From Pseudodesulfovibrio hydrargyri (GTDB taxonomy: Bacteria; Desulfobacterota; Desulfovibrionia; Desulfovibrionales; Desulfovibrionaceae), in the NCBI RefSeq assembly GCF_001874525.1, contig NZ_LKAQ01000004.1, positions 1,044,937 to 1,108,936 of the forward strand: a stretch of 64,000 bases of DNA. Direction: 5' to 3'. Below, in pieces: positions 42,400 to 51,854 of this stretch (position 1 is its first letter; each line of letters starts with the position of its first letter). Below the pieces are notes generated by a model, which searched no databases, was not told where the DNA came from, and saw only the letters and a program-made list of their open reading frames with translations. Made by a program: the position numbers and the translations under genes.

Positions 42400-42946
42400 C
42401 CGCGCTGACCGTACCCGCGAATAGGCCTCGTTCGGATCACCGGGCGGGGCCTTTTTCGCGTGCCTGGGGGAACGTGGGGAGTGCCTCCGGCGGGCACCTC
42501 GCCGGGCGGGCGTCTCCGACGGCCAGGGAACCCTTTGGGAAAAGGGTTCCCTGGACCCTCCCAAACCTTTTGTGTCGCCTGCGGCGAAGGGGGGCGCGGA
42601 ATGGCGGCTCGTTCCACGCGAGTGTGGAGTAGCTCGGCCCGGTGGTGTCCCGGAGTGTTCGCGCCGGACGTCCATGGGTTTCGGAGGGCCGCCCGGCGCG
42701 ATCACTCCGGGACGGTTGCCAACGCCGCAGGCGGGCATGGCTGAACTTGAAAAACCGGTTTTGCGGCGTTTCGAAACTACGGAGAAAAGGTAAGCTTTTC
42801 TGGCTCCTCCGCACGCGCGAATGCGCATACAAAAAGTTTAGGAGGGTGAGAGGGGATGGGGGGTCTGGGGGAAGGGGAGAGAGGGAAACCCTTTTCAAAG
42901 GGTTCCCTCTCTCCCCTTCCCCCAGCCGCCGGAGGCTTCTTCTCGT
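42400..42946. repeat. repeat-rich intergenic block
   Basis: It has a composite repeat at about 42482-42590 (GCCTCCGGCGGGCACCTCGC, AACCCTTTGGG/AAAGGGTT, CCTCCCAAACCTTTTGTG), a second-type repeat at about 42640-42785 (CCGGAGTGTTCGCGCC paired with GGCGCGATCACTCCGG, then TTGCCAACGCCGCAGGCGGG) and an inverted composite copy at about 42830-42940. No gene. Confidence 0.75.
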
Positions 42947-44773
42947 CTACGCCAGGTGGCCGCCGGAGTCGATGATGGCCTGGATCTGGTCGTTGAGGGT
43001 ATCGGCTTCGGAGCCGGTATGGAGGAAGGTGTCGAGCGCGGCGGGTTCCATGCCCACGAGGGTGACTTCGATGGAGTTGGAGCCGTCGCCGATGAGCAGG
43101 TGCAGGTCGCCGTCCGAGTAGGAGGAGCCTTGCAGTCGCAGGCCGTCGGCCAGGAAGAGGTGGTCGGCGTTGAGCGACTCGCCGTTGCTCGGGGTGAAGT
43201 TTTCCACGGTCAGTTTTTCGCCGTCCACCAGGGCTTCGCGGTTGAGGATGATGGAATCGGCCCCCTGGCCCAGGCGCACGTAGTCGTTGCCCGAGCCGGG
43301 CAGGATGTAGCTCTGGCCCACGGGTTCGTCGGTGGCGTGGGATTCCTCCAGGCCGTGGCCGAGGGGGCGGCCGGCCACGATGAAATCGTCGCCCGCGCCG
43401 CCGGAGATGACGGTCAGGAAATTCTGTCCCCCGTACAGGGCGTCGTCGCCCGCGCCGCCGTCGATGACCTCGGCGTAGGAGTAGGTGTCCCCCAGGCCGT
43501 CGACCACGGTGTGGGCCGAGCCGAAGATGGCGTCGTCGCCGTCGGTCCCGGCCAGGAACTCGGCGCGGTGAAAATCGTCCGACTCCCCGCCCACGGTCAG
43601 GGTGTCGAAATCGCGGTAGGCGGTCACGGAATCGATCAGGGTGCCGTATCCGTCGTTGTGGTCCGAGAGCTCGGAAAAGGTCAGGGCCGCGTGGTCCTGG
43701 TTGGCGGTCAGGGTGAAGCCGAGCTCGGTCCAGTCCGCGACCGAGGCATCGTTGCCTTCGCCGTGGCCCCAATTGGTGAAGTGGAAGCTGCCGGTCACGC
43801 CGCCGGTGGTGGTCACGCCCTCGCCCAGGGTGACCAGCCAGGCCCCGTCCCCGTAGGCCGCGTCCCAGGTGATCGTCGCCACGAGCTGATCGCCCAGGGA
43901 GACCTGGAAATCGTTGGTCTCCATGCCCGCGCCGTCGGGCGTGTTCCCCACGCGCGGAGCGAAGTTGAAGACGATGGTTACGTCCTCGCCCGCCCGGGTG
44001 GCTATGGCCTGGGACAGGGTGTCCTCGGAACCGGCCCGGGCGTCGAGCTCCATGAGCCGCTCACCCTCTTGCGGGTTCTGGTCCGTGCCCCAGGTCTTCA
44101 TGGAGCCGCTCCCGTCCGGGCTTGCGACCATGAGAGAACGGAACGCCAGGCCGCGTGACGGGGGAGAATCCGGCTCGCCGGACCCGCCTGTATTCTGCCA
44201 GTGGTTCACGTCGTCGAGGTAGGACCAGCGGTCGCCGTCGTAGCCCGAGGCCTCGAAGCCCGGGTTGAGCACGATCTGCACGGGGGTGGTCTCGGGGTAG
44301 ATGGTCACGCCGTCCTGGGCCGGAAGGGCTTCGCTTTCCACGGGCGCGGAGGACAGGGTTTCGGCCTGGGGCGTGGCCGTGGCCGCGAACAGGGAGCTTT
44401 GGCCGTCCAGGGCGTCCAGGCCGTCGCCCAACAGCCCGGGGTCGTCGGCGTAGGTTCCGGCCCCGGACCCGCCGGGCGCGTCGTCGGCCGCGGTCTCGAA
44501 TTCCCGGTCAAAGGCGAACAGATAGACGCCGCCCGGCACCAGCTGGCCGTCGAGCATCTCGAAGACCGGCAGGGCGTCCTCCCCGGCCAGGGTCAGGTAT
44601 CCGGCAAGGATCACGGTCCCGCCGCCGTTCGGGGTGATGACCAGATCATCCCCCGAGGCCGCGAAATCCGCTTGGGACAGGTCGAAAGCGAACCGCACCG
44701 GAACACCCGCCGCCAGTCGATACGTTGCCGTTTCGCCGGGTTCGGGAAGTTCCACTTTGATCTGTTCGACCAT
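42947..44773 (-). CDS. secreted RTX-type protein (type I secretion substrate)
   Basis: The 608-residue protein starts at ATG 44773 behind GAGGAG. Its N-terminal part (YRLAAGVPVRFAFDLSQADF, DDLVITPNGGGTVILAGYLT) matches Desulfovibrio cell-surface type I substrates. The middle has a jelly-roll-like region opening VLNPGFEASGYDGDRW, likely carbohydrate-binding. The C-terminus has Ca-binding nonapeptide-like repeats (GGAGDDALYGG, GGAGDDFIVAG) and an end IIDSGGHLA. It is short for an adhesin. No secretion ABC gene is adjacent. Confidence 0.72.
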   Translation of the reverse strand: MVEQIKVELPEPGETATYRLAAGVPVRFAFDLSQADFAASGDDLVITPNGGGTVILAGYLTLAGEDALPVFEMLDGQLVPGGVYLFAFDREFETAADDAPGGSGAGTYADDPGLLGDGLDALDGQSSLFAATATPQAETLSSAPVESEALPAQDGVTIYPETTPVQIVLNPGFEASGYDGDRWSYLDDVNHWQNTGGSGEPDSPPSRGLAFRSLMVASPDGSGSMKTWGTDQNPQEGERLMELDARAGSEDTLSQAIATRAGEDVTIVFNFAPRVGNTPDGAGMETNDFQVSLGDQLVATITWDAAYGDGAWLVTLGEGVTTTGGVTGSFHFTNWGHGEGNDASVADWTELGFTLTANQDHAALTFSELSDHNDGYGTLIDSVTAYRDFDTLTVGGESDDFHRAEFLAGTDGDDAIFGSAHTVVDGLGDTYSYAEVIDGGAGDDALYGGQNFLTVISGGAGDDFIVAGRPLGHGLEESHATDEPVGQSYILPGSGNDYVRLGQGADSIILNREALVDGEKLTVENFTPSNGESLNADHLFLADGLRLQGSSYSDGDLHLLIGDGSNSIEVTLVGMEPAALDTFLHTGSEADTLNDQIQAIIDSGGHLA

Positions 44774-45076
44774 GACCGTGCTCCTCGGAATTGACTCCAC
44801 TCGATGCCGCCGCAAGTATTCCCTACCATGAGTAGAATGGGCACTGTTTTTTGTCAACGTACGTATTGTGCATAATTCCTAATGGTTAGTTTGTGCAAAA
44901 ACCCAGGGTCAGTTTTGTGTCCTGGGTTAGAGCCGGACATGCCTATCCGAGCGGGCACCCGGTCGGGGAGAATCGGTTGGTCGCGTGGTGAAGATTCGGC
45001 CGCATGTGTTTCGCGCATCCGGCCAAGCTCGCGGCAGGGCTTTACAGGCCCGGATCGGTCCCGTAGACCGGAAAGC
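44774..45076. other. divergent promoter interval (RTX and CAT-like genes)
   Basis: It is AT-rich at 44845-44890. A minus-strand TTGACA lies at about 44854-44859 but without a good -10. No gene is seen besides weak open frames. Confidence 0.4.
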
Positions 45077-45703
45077 ATGAAGACACTCGACCTGCACGAC
45101 TGGCCCCGAAAGAGCCTGTACGACTATTTCCGGACCCTGCCCTCGCCCCATTTCTCCCTGACCGCCGACGTGGACGTGACCGCGCTCATCACCAAGGCCA
45201 AGCCGCGCGGCATCGCCCCGTTCAGCGCCGTGCTCTACGCGGTCATGCGCGCCGCCAACCGCATCCCCGAGTTCCGCCAGCGGCTCGACGGCCCGGACGT
45301 GGTCGAGTTCGACACCGTCCACCCCGCGCCCACCGTGCCCATCGACGGTGACCGCTTCGCCTTCTGCTATTTCGACTACGCCGACCGCTGGCCCGACTTC
45401 GACCACGCCTGCGCCCGGGCCATCGAAACGGGCAAGCAACAGACCGAACTCAAGGACGATGCCGCCCACCGCCTGGACCTCGTCTTCACCACCTGCCTGC
45501 CCTGGCTGCACTTCACCTCCATGCACCACCCGGTCCAGGGACCCGACGACTCCTTCCCCCGCGTCGCCTGGGGTAAATTCACCGAACAGAACGGCCGCTG
45601 GACCATGCCCGTCAACCTCCAGGTCCACCACGCCCTGGCCGACGGCCTGCACGCCGGACGGTTCTACCAGTACATGCAGGAGACCCTGGACGGGTTCGAG
45701 TAG
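45077..45703 (+). CDS. CatA-type chloramphenicol acetyltransferase-like protein
   Basis: The 208-residue protein has the acetyltransferase fold and active-site HHALADGLHAGRF (the family HHxxxDG with catalytic His), plus WLHFTSMHHPVQGPDDSFPR. It should transfer acetyl from acetyl-CoA to a hydroxyl; chloramphenicol is only the best-known acceptor. Length is close to the family's 210-220. Confidence 0.85.
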   Translation: MKTLDLHDWPRKSLYDYFRTLPSPHFSLTADVDVTALITKAKPRGIAPFSAVLYAVMRAANRIPEFRQRLDGPDVVEFDTVHPAPTVPIDGDRFAFCYFDYADRWPDFDHACARAIETGKQQTELKDDAAHRLDLVFTTCLPWLHFTSMHHPVQGPDDSFPRVAWGKFTEQNGRWTMPVNLQVHHALADGLHAGRFYQYMQETLDGFE

Positions 45704-45871
45704 GCGCGGCGGTGGCAGGCCTCCGGCGGGCCCTCGCCGGGCGGGCGTCTCCGACGGCCAAAAAACCTTTTGAAAAAGGTTCTTTGGAACCTCCCAAACT
45801 TTTTGTGTGCCTTCGGCAGGGGCGTGTGGGCAGCGCCCTGGTCTCTCCGAAGGAGCCGCCGAAGGCCTCCC
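45704..45871. repeat. composite repeat between convergent genes
   Basis: GCCTCCGGCGGGCCCTCGCC, then AAAACCTTTT/AAAAAGGTT and CTCCCAAACTTTTTGTG, then the GGAGCCGCCGAAGGCCTCC palindrome. It fills the space between the CAT-like gene and deoB stop codons. Confidence 0.75.
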
Positions 45872-47092
45872 CTAATCCAATGAAATGACCTCCCCGCTCT
45901 CAAGCGGCTCGATGCCCAGGTGCGCGGCCACGGTCTGGCCGACGTCGGCGAAGGTGTCGCGCAGGCCTGCGGAGCCGGGCAGGACCGGGGGGCCGAAGAG
46001 GAGCACGGGCACGCATTCGCGGGTGTGGTCCGTGCCTTTCCAGGTGGGATCGCAGCCGTGGTCGGCGGTGATCACGGCCAGGTCGCCGGGCTTGAGCTTG
46101 GGGATGAAGGCGGCGATGCGGGCGTCGATGTATTCCAGGGCGGCGGCGTATCCGGCCACATCGCGGCGGTGTCCCCATTCGGAATCGAACTCCACGAAAT
46201 TGGCGAAGATCAGGGATCCGTTCGGGGCGTGGGCGGCTTCGGTCTCGACGAGGTCGAAGAGGGTGGCCGAGTCCGGCCCCTTGACCGCCTTGGTGATGCC
46301 GCGATGGGCGAAGATGTCGCTGATCTTGCCGACCGAGACGACCTCGCGCCTGGCGTCCTTGAGCTTGTCCAGGAGGGTGGGCGCGGGCGGTTCCAGGGCG
46401 TAGTCGCGGCGGTTGGCGGTGCGGGTGAAGTTGCCCGGCTCGCCGACGAACGGGCGGGCGATGACCCGGCCGATGTTGTAGCCGCTCAGCAGTTCGCGTA
46501 CGAGTTCGCAGAGCCGCAGCAGCCGGTCCAGGCCGAAGGTTCGTTCGTGGGCCGCGATTTGGAAGACCGAATCGGCCGAGGTGTAGCAGATGGGCTTGTG
46601 GGAGCGCATGTGTTCCTCGCCCAGCTCCTTGAGGATTTCGGTGCCCGAGGCGGCGCGGTTGCCGAGGATACCGGGCAGATCGCCCTGTCCGATGATGGCC
46701 TCGGTCAACTCCCTGGGAAAGCTCGGGTAGTCGGGCGGGAACAGGCCCCAGTCGAAGGAGACGGGCACTCCGGCCAGTTCCCAGTGGCCGCTGGGCGTGT
46801 CCTTGCCCCGGCTGACCTCGCGGGCCGCCGCGAACCGGCCGCGCAGGACCGGCGACTTGAGGTTCGGCGGCACGGTTCCGGTGGCCAGCTGGGCGGCCAG
46901 CCCCAGGCCGAGGGAGGCCATGCAGGGCAGGGCGAGAGGGCCTGTGCGCAACCCGTCGCGATCCGCTTCGCCACGCGCGCAGGCTTCGGCGATGTGGCCC
47001 AGGGTGTCGGCCCCGGCGTCGCCGTATTGGTCGGCGTCCGGGGCCCAGCCGATGCCGAGCGAGTCGAGGACCAGGATGAAGGCGCGCGGCAT
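45872..47092 (-). CDS. deoB: phosphopentomutase
   Basis: The 406-residue alkaline-phosphatase-fold enzyme has metal ligands in [40 protein letters not shown] and [17 protein letters not shown]. It interconverts ribose/deoxyribose 1- and 5-phosphate. ATG 47092 overlaps the deoA stop. It is the last gene of the nucleoside operon. Confidence 0.96.
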   Translation of the reverse strand: MPRAFILVLDSLGIGWAPDADQYGDAGADTLGHIAEACARGEADRDGLRTGPLALPCMASLGLGLAAQLATGTVPPNLKSPVLRGRFAAAREVSRGKDTPSGHWELAGVPVSFDWGLFPPDYPSFPRELTEAIIGQGDLPGILGNRAASGTEILKELGEEHMRSHKPICYTSADSVFQIAAHERTFGLDRLLRLCELVRELLSGYNIGRVIARPFVGEPGNFTRTANRRDYALEPPAPTLLDKLKDARREVVSVGKISDIFAHRGITKAVKGPDSATLFDLVETEAAHAPNGSLIFANFVEFDSEWGHRRDVAGYAAALEYIDARIAAFIPKLKPGDLAVITADHGCDPTWKGTDHTRECVPVLLFGPPVLPGSAGLRDTFADVGQTVAAHLGIEPLESGEVISLD

Positions 47093-48438
47093 CAGACGTT
47101 CTCCTCGGCGTTCCGGACGGTGATTCGTTCGCGGACCACCGGGCGGGGTACCGGAGGGGCGTCGCCGATGGTCACGGCCGCGCGGATGCGTTCGGCGGCC
47201 ATGTCGGCCTGGACCTCGTCGCGGGCGCGGACCGTGCACAGGGGGTTGTTGGGGCCGACCGCGTCGCCGATGCGGGCGAATCCGGTCATGCCAACACCGT
47301 GGTCGATGGCCTGGTCCGCGCGGGTGCGCCCGCCGCCCATGGCCACCAGGGCCATGCCCACTCCCCGGCTGTCCATGGCCGTGATGAAGCCCGGCCTGTC
47401 CGGATGCACGGGCCGCTTCACGGGCGCGATGTCGAGGTATTCGCCCGACCGTTCCAGAAAATCCGTAGGCCCGCCCAGCCCGGCGACCATGCGTTCGAAC
47501 CGTTCGGCCGCCGCGCCGCTGGCCAGGGCCGTCTCCATTTTGCGCGAGGCGTCGGCCATGTCTTCGGCCACGCCCGCCAACATCAGCAGTTCGCCGGTGC
47601 AGGCCAGGGTGACCTCGGCCAATCTCGGCTCGCGGCTTACGCCGGTCAGGAAACGCACGGCCTCGCAGACCTCCACCGCGTTGCCCACGGTGTCGCCCAG
47701 GACCTCGTTCATGTCCGTGAGCAGGGCCGTGGTCGGCACGCCCGCTCCCGTGGCCACGGTCACGATGGACTCGGCCAACGCCCGCGCGTCATCGAAATCC
47801 TCCATGAACGCGCCGCTGCCGAATTTCACGTCCATGATCAGCCCCTGCAATCCGGCGGCCAGCTTCTTGGACAGGATCGAGGCCGTGATCAGGTCCAGGG
47901 ACTCCACCGTGGCGGTCACGTCGCGCACCGCGTACAGCCGCCGGTCGGCCGGGGCCAGGTCCGCCGTCTGCCCGATGATGGCGCAGCCCGCTTCCCGGAC
48001 CACTTTGGCGAAGGTCTCCAGATCCGGCGCGGTGTCATACCCCGGAATGGCGTCGAATTTGTCCAGCGTGCCGCCCGTGTGCCCCAGGCCGCGCCCGGAG
48101 ATCATCGGCACGAACGCTCCGCACGCAGCCGCCAGGGGTCCCAGGATCAGGCTGACCTTGTCGCCCACGCCGCCGGTCGAGTGTTTGTCCGCCACGCCGC
48201 GCGCAATGCCAAGCGAAGGCCAGTCCAGCACCCTCCCCGAGTCGCGCATGGCCTCGGTCAGCCGGATGCGCTCGGCCAGGGTCATGCCCCGGAAAAAGAC
48301 GGCCATGGCGAACGCCGCCACCTGGCCCTCGCTCGCCGAGCCGTCCGTGACGCCCCGGACCATGGCCCGGATGTCGGACTCGGACAATTCCAGCCCGTCC
48401 CGCTTCCTGCGAATGATCTCCTGCGGTATGAACGTCAT
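47092..48438 (-). CDS. deoA: pyrimidine-nucleoside (thymidine) phosphorylase
   Basis: The 448-residue enzyme has [40 protein letters not shown] and [20 protein letters not shown] motifs of the family. It cleaves uridine/thymidine with phosphate. ATG 48438 is chosen, behind GGAGG; an upstream frame runs into a repeat. Confidence 0.95.
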   Translation of the reverse strand: MTFIPQEIIRRKRDGLELSESDIRAMVRGVTDGSASEGQVAAFAMAVFFRGMTLAERIRLTEAMRDSGRVLDWPSLGIARGVADKHSTGGVGDKVSLILGPLAAACGAFVPMISGRGLGHTGGTLDKFDAIPGYDTAPDLETFAKVVREAGCAIIGQTADLAPADRRLYAVRDVTATVESLDLITASILSKKLAAGLQGLIMDVKFGSGAFMEDFDDARALAESIVTVATGAGVPTTALLTDMNEVLGDTVGNAVEVCEAVRFLTGVSREPRLAEVTLACTGELLMLAGVAEDMADASRKMETALASGAAAERFERMVAGLGGPTDFLERSGEYLDIAPVKRPVHPDRPGFITAMDSRGVGMALVAMGGGRTRADQAIDHGVGMTGFARIGDAVGPNNPLCTVRARDEVQADMAAERIRAAVTIGDAPPVPRPVVRERITVRNAEENV

Positions 48439-48592
48439 GTGTGGTGCCTCCGGCGGCCGGGGGAAGGGGAGGAAAAACCCTTTGGAAAGGGTTCTTTCCT
48501 CCCCTTCCCCCGGACCCCCATCCCCTCCTTTTCCCAAACTTTTTGGTGCCGCTTCGCGGGGTGGGAACTCGGTGGGGTTGTCGTTTGCTCGG
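48439..48592. repeat. composite repeat between deoC and deoA
   Basis: GCCTCCGGCGGCCGGGGG, AACCCTTTGG/AAAGGGTT, then TTTCCCAAACTTTTTGGTGC. It lies inside the operon and may act as an attenuator. Confidence 0.7.
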
Positions 48593-49378
48593 TTAGAGGC
48601 CGAGGTGGTTTTTTACGTCGTTGAGCAGGCCGGACGCGCCGAAGCGCAGGGTCTGCGGGGTGGCCCAGCCCTGGCCCATGATCTGGTCCGCGAGATAGAG
48701 GTAGCCCGCCGCGTCGGCCACGCTCCTGAGGCCGCCGGACGGCTTGAAGCCGAGGGGGCGCTTGACCTTGGGGGTCATCTCGCGGATCGCCTCGAGCATG
48801 ACCGCCGCCGCGTCCAGGGTGGCCCCGCCCGGCACCTTGCCCGTGGACGTCTTGATGAAGTCCGCGCCCGCTTCGATGGCGTCCCGGCTGGCCTCGCCGA
48901 TGATCTTGAGCGACTGCAACTGGCTCGTTTCCAGGATGACCTTGAGCAGGACCGTTTCGCCGCAGACCTCCCGCACCTGTTGCAGCAGGGTGATGGCCTG
49001 GTCGCGGTGCCCCGCCTTGTACCGCTTGTAGGGCAGGACCACGTCCACCTCCTGGGCCCCGACCGCCACCTGCGCCTTGGCCTCGGCCACGGCCTTGGCC
49101 GCGTCGGGCAACCCGTGCGGGAAGTTGCAGACCGTGGCCACGCGCACCCCGGTTCCCCGGAGTTCGTTCAGGGCCAGGGGCACGAATTTGTCGTATACGC
49201 AGACCGCCGCCACATGTCCCTTGGGTGTGACCGCGCGCGAGCACAGGTCGCGGATCGTCTCGTCGGTGTCGTTCTCGCCCAGCGAGGTCAGGTCCATGGA
49301 GGTCAGGGCGCGCAGGGCGTACGCCTCGTCGGCTCGGACCTGTGCGGCCTCTTCCGTCAATGTCTTCAAATCTTTCAT
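48593..49378 (-). CDS. deoC: deoxyribose-phosphate aldolase
   Basis: The 261-residue TIM barrel has catalytic Lys in GADFIKTSTGKVPGGATL, VDVVLPYKRYKAG and LGFKPSGGLRSVADA. It splits deoxyribose-5-P to acetaldehyde and glyceraldehyde-3-P. It begins 2 bp after the cdd stop; GTG 49384 is a longer alternative. Confidence 0.95.
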   Translation of the reverse strand: MKDLKTLTEEAAQVRADEAYALRALTSMDLTSLGENDTDETIRDLCSRAVTPKGHVAAVCVYDKFVPLALNELRGTGVRVATVCNFPHGLPDAAKAVAEAKAQVAVGAQEVDVVLPYKRYKAGHRDQAITLLQQVREVCGETVLLKVILETSQLQSLKIIGEASRDAIEAGADFIKTSTGKVPGGATLDAAAVMLEAIREMTPKVKRPLGFKPSGGLRSVADAAGYLYLADQIMGQGWATPQTLRFGASGLLNDVKNHLGL

Positions 49379-49380
49379 AA

Positions 49381-49785
49381 TCACCGTTGGTTAAGGTTTT
49401 TCGGCCCGAAGGACTCGGGCAGCAGTTCGTCCAGGGTCATGGTCAGCAGGACCCCGCGTTCGTTGCAGATATGAACCTTGGTGCCCGGTCCGGCGAATTC
49501 GCGGATGCGCTGGCGGCAGCCGCCGCACGGGGTGCATGGCGTGTCGCCGGGGCCGACCACCACCAGTTCGCGGATGGTTCCGCCTCCGCCCAGGACCATG
49601 GCGGAGATGGCCGACTGCTCGGCGCAACTGCCCAGCGGATAGGCCGCGTTCTCCACGTTGCAGCCGGTGTACACCCCGCCCGCGTCCGTGACCAGGGCCG
49701 CGCCCACAGGGTGGTTGGAGTACGGGGCGTAGGCCCGGTCGCGGGCCGCGACGGCCAAACGGATGAGTTCAGGAATGTCGGGCAT
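49381..49785 (-). CDS. cdd: cytidine deaminase
   Basis: The 134-residue enzyme has zinc ligands in GSCAEQSAI and TPCGGCRQRIREF. It deaminates cytidine/deoxycytidine to uridine forms. It directly follows the permease gene (stop/start abut). Confidence 0.96.
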   Translation of the reverse strand: MPDIPELIRLAVAARDRAYAPYSNHPVGAALVTDAGGVYTGCNVENAAYPLGSCAEQSAISAMVLGGGGTIRELVVVGPGDTPCTPCGGCRQRIREFAGPGTKVHICNERGVLLTMTLDELLPESFGPKNLNQR

Positions 49786-50760
49786 CTATCGCTCCTTGAC
49801 GTAGGGTATGCCGTCCGCCTTGGGGGCCGTCACCTTGCCCACGAACCCGGCCAGCAGGATCACGGTCATGACGTAGGGCAGCATGATGATGAACTGGACG
49901 GGTATCTCGCCCACCAGGGGCAGGGACACACCCTGCAGCCGGGCCTGGAGCGCGTCGGTGAAGGCGAAGAGCAGGCAGGCGGTCACGGTCGGGCCGGGCC
50001 GCCACTTGCCGAAGATCATGGCCGCCAGGGCCAGGTACCCCTTGCCCGCGGTCATGTCGCGGATGAAGCTCGCGCCCAGCGCGGTGGACAGGGAAGCCCC
50101 GGCCACGCCGCACAGCGCGCCCGCGATGAGCACCGCCCGGTAGCGCAGCCAGGCCACCGAGATGCCCGCCGTGTCCACGGCCTCCGGGTTCTCGCCCACG
50201 GCCCGCAGCCGTAGCCCGAACCGGGTCTTGTAAAGCATGAAGGAGACGCAGGGAATCAGGGCGAAGGTCGCGTAGGTCAGCAGGGTGTGGCCGCTGACCA
50301 ACTCGGCGTAGATCGGGCCCAGCACCGGCACCCCGCGCAACGCCTCGGCGCCGGGCAGGGTCAGGGCCATGAATCGCGCCCCTTGCGGCAGGGGCGGGGT
50401 GTCTCCGTTGATGTGGAAGATGGCGTGCCCCAGCGTCGGGGCCAGCCCGGCGACCACTATGTTGATGGCCATGCCCGAGACCACTTGGTTGCCCCGGTGG
50501 GTGATACAGGCGAACCCGTGCAGCAGGGCGAGCAGAAGGCAGGCGAGGATGGCGCAGACGAGCCCGAGCCAGGCCGAGCCGGTCAGATAGCTGACAGTGG
50601 CCGCCGTGAACGCCCCGCCGAGCATCTTGCCCTCCAGGCCGATGTCGATGACCGCCGCCCGTTCCGAACACAATCCGGCCAGGGCGGCCAGGATCAGCGG
50701 CGTGCTGATGCGCAGGGTGGCGTCGGCCGTGAGCAGCAGCTGCATCCACAGGTCGGTCAT
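49786..50760 (-). CDS. ABC transporter permease for nucleosides (BMP-type system)
   Basis: The 324-residue, eight-helix-like permease (IDIGLEGKMLGGAFTAATVS, FGLRLRAVGENPEAVDTAGI) is the smaller permease of the BMP-family nucleoside importer. ATG 50760 overlaps the next permease gene by 4 bp. Confidence 0.93.
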   Translation of the reverse strand: MTDLWMQLLLTADATLRISTPLILAALAGLCSERAAVIDIGLEGKMLGGAFTAATVSYLTGSAWLGLVCAILACLLLALLHGFACITHRGNQVVSGMAINIVVAGLAPTLGHAIFHINGDTPPLPQGARFMALTLPGAEALRGVPVLGPIYAELVSGHTLLTYATFALIPCVSFMLYKTRFGLRLRAVGENPEAVDTAGISVAWLRYRAVLIAGALCGVAGASLSTALGASFIRDMTAGKGYLALAAMIFGKWRPGPTVTACLLFAFTDALQARLQGVSLPLVGEIPVQFIIMLPYVMTVILLAGFVGKVTAPKADGIPYVKER

Positions 50761-51854
50761 GCCGGGGCCTCCTTGCGCGGGAAGATGCGCTCCAGCCGGT
50801 GCCGGTACAGATGTTCCAGGGCGCCGGTGAACAGGATGACCAGCCCCTGGATGGTCCAGATCATGTCCCGGGTGATGGCCGGCATCTCGAAGGCCAGCTC
50901 GGCCCCGCCCTGAAACAGCGCGCCCATGAGCAGGGAGGCGAGCACGATGCCCGCCGGGTGGTTGCGGCCCATGAGCGCTATGGCGATGCCCACGAACCCG
51001 CATCCGTTGGTGAAGTTGATGACCACCCGGTGCTGTTCGCCCATGAGCTCGTTCACGCCCATGAGCCCGGCCAGCGCCCCGGACAGGAGCATGGAGACCA
51101 TGATCGCCCTGGCCGGGGAGATGCCGCTGTACACGGCCGCATCCGGGTTGCGGCCCACGGCCCGGATCTCGTAGCCCCAGCGGGTGTGCCAGATGAACAG
51201 CCAGACGCCCACGCAGCAGAGCAGGGCGATGACCAGGGCCAGGTTGGCGGGCGAATGGGCCATCTCGATGCCGAGCGATCCGGCCAGCTCGTGCAGCTTG
51301 GGCATCCACGCGGACTCCGGGAAGGGCGATGTCTCGGGCAGCTGGGAGCCGGGCCGCTTGAGCCAGTTCACCAGCAGGAAGGTCATGACCGACGAGCCGA
51401 TGAAGTTGAACATGATCGTGGTGATGACGATGTGCGAGCCGCGTTTGGCCTGGAGGTAGGCCGGAATGGCCGCCCAGGCCGCGCCGAACAGGGCCCCGCC
51501 GAGCACGGTCAGGGGCAGGACGGCCCAGAACGGCAGGTCGCCCAGGTACAGGCAGACCAACCCGATGCCCAGGCCGCCGAGGTATGCCTGGCCCTCGCCG
51601 CCGATGTTGAACAGGTAGCAGTGGAAGGCCACGGCCACGGCCAGGCCGGTGAAGATGAAATTGGTGGCGTAGTACAGGGTGTAGCCGATGGCCTCGCCGT
51701 AGCCGAAGGCCCCGTAGACCAGGTGGCCGAACGCCTTGACCGGGTCCTGGCCCATGGCCAGGATGACCAGGCCCGAGACCAGGAAGGCGGTCAGCAGGTT
51801 CAGCGCCGGGATCAGCCCCGCATTGACCCAGCCGGGGAGCTTGGACTGCGCCAT
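50757..51854 (-). CDS. ABC transporter permease for nucleosides (BMP-type system)
   Basis: The 365-residue permease carries the family signature YEIRAVGRNPDAAVYSGISP and RAIMVSMLLSGALAGLMGV. It is the partner of the next permease. It ends with EAPA where the ATG of the second permease overlaps. Confidence 0.93.
   Translation of the reverse strand: MAQSKLPGWVNAGLIPALNLLTAFLVSGLVILAMGQDPVKAFGHLVYGAFGYGEAIGYTLYYATNFIFTGLAVAVAFHCYLFNIGGEGQAYLGGLGIGLVCLYLGDLPFWAVLPLTVLGGALFGAAWAAIPAYLQAKRGSHIVITTIMFNFIGSSVMTFLLVNWLKRPGSQLPETSPFPESAWMPKLHELAGSLGIEMAHSPANLALVIALLCCVGVWLFIWHTRWGYEIRAVGRNPDAAVYSGISPARAIMVSMLLSGALAGLMGVNELMGEQHRVVINFTNGCGFVGIAIALMGRNHPAGIVLASLLMGALFQGGAELAFEMPAITRDMIWTIQGLVILFTGALEHLYRHRLERIFPRKEAPA

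Noticed and set aside
45920-49474. 1184-codon plus-strand open frame across the deo genes
   Set aside because: It is antisense to deoB, deoA and deoC, which carry clear enzyme motifs; the long frame is a high-GC shadow with no domain.
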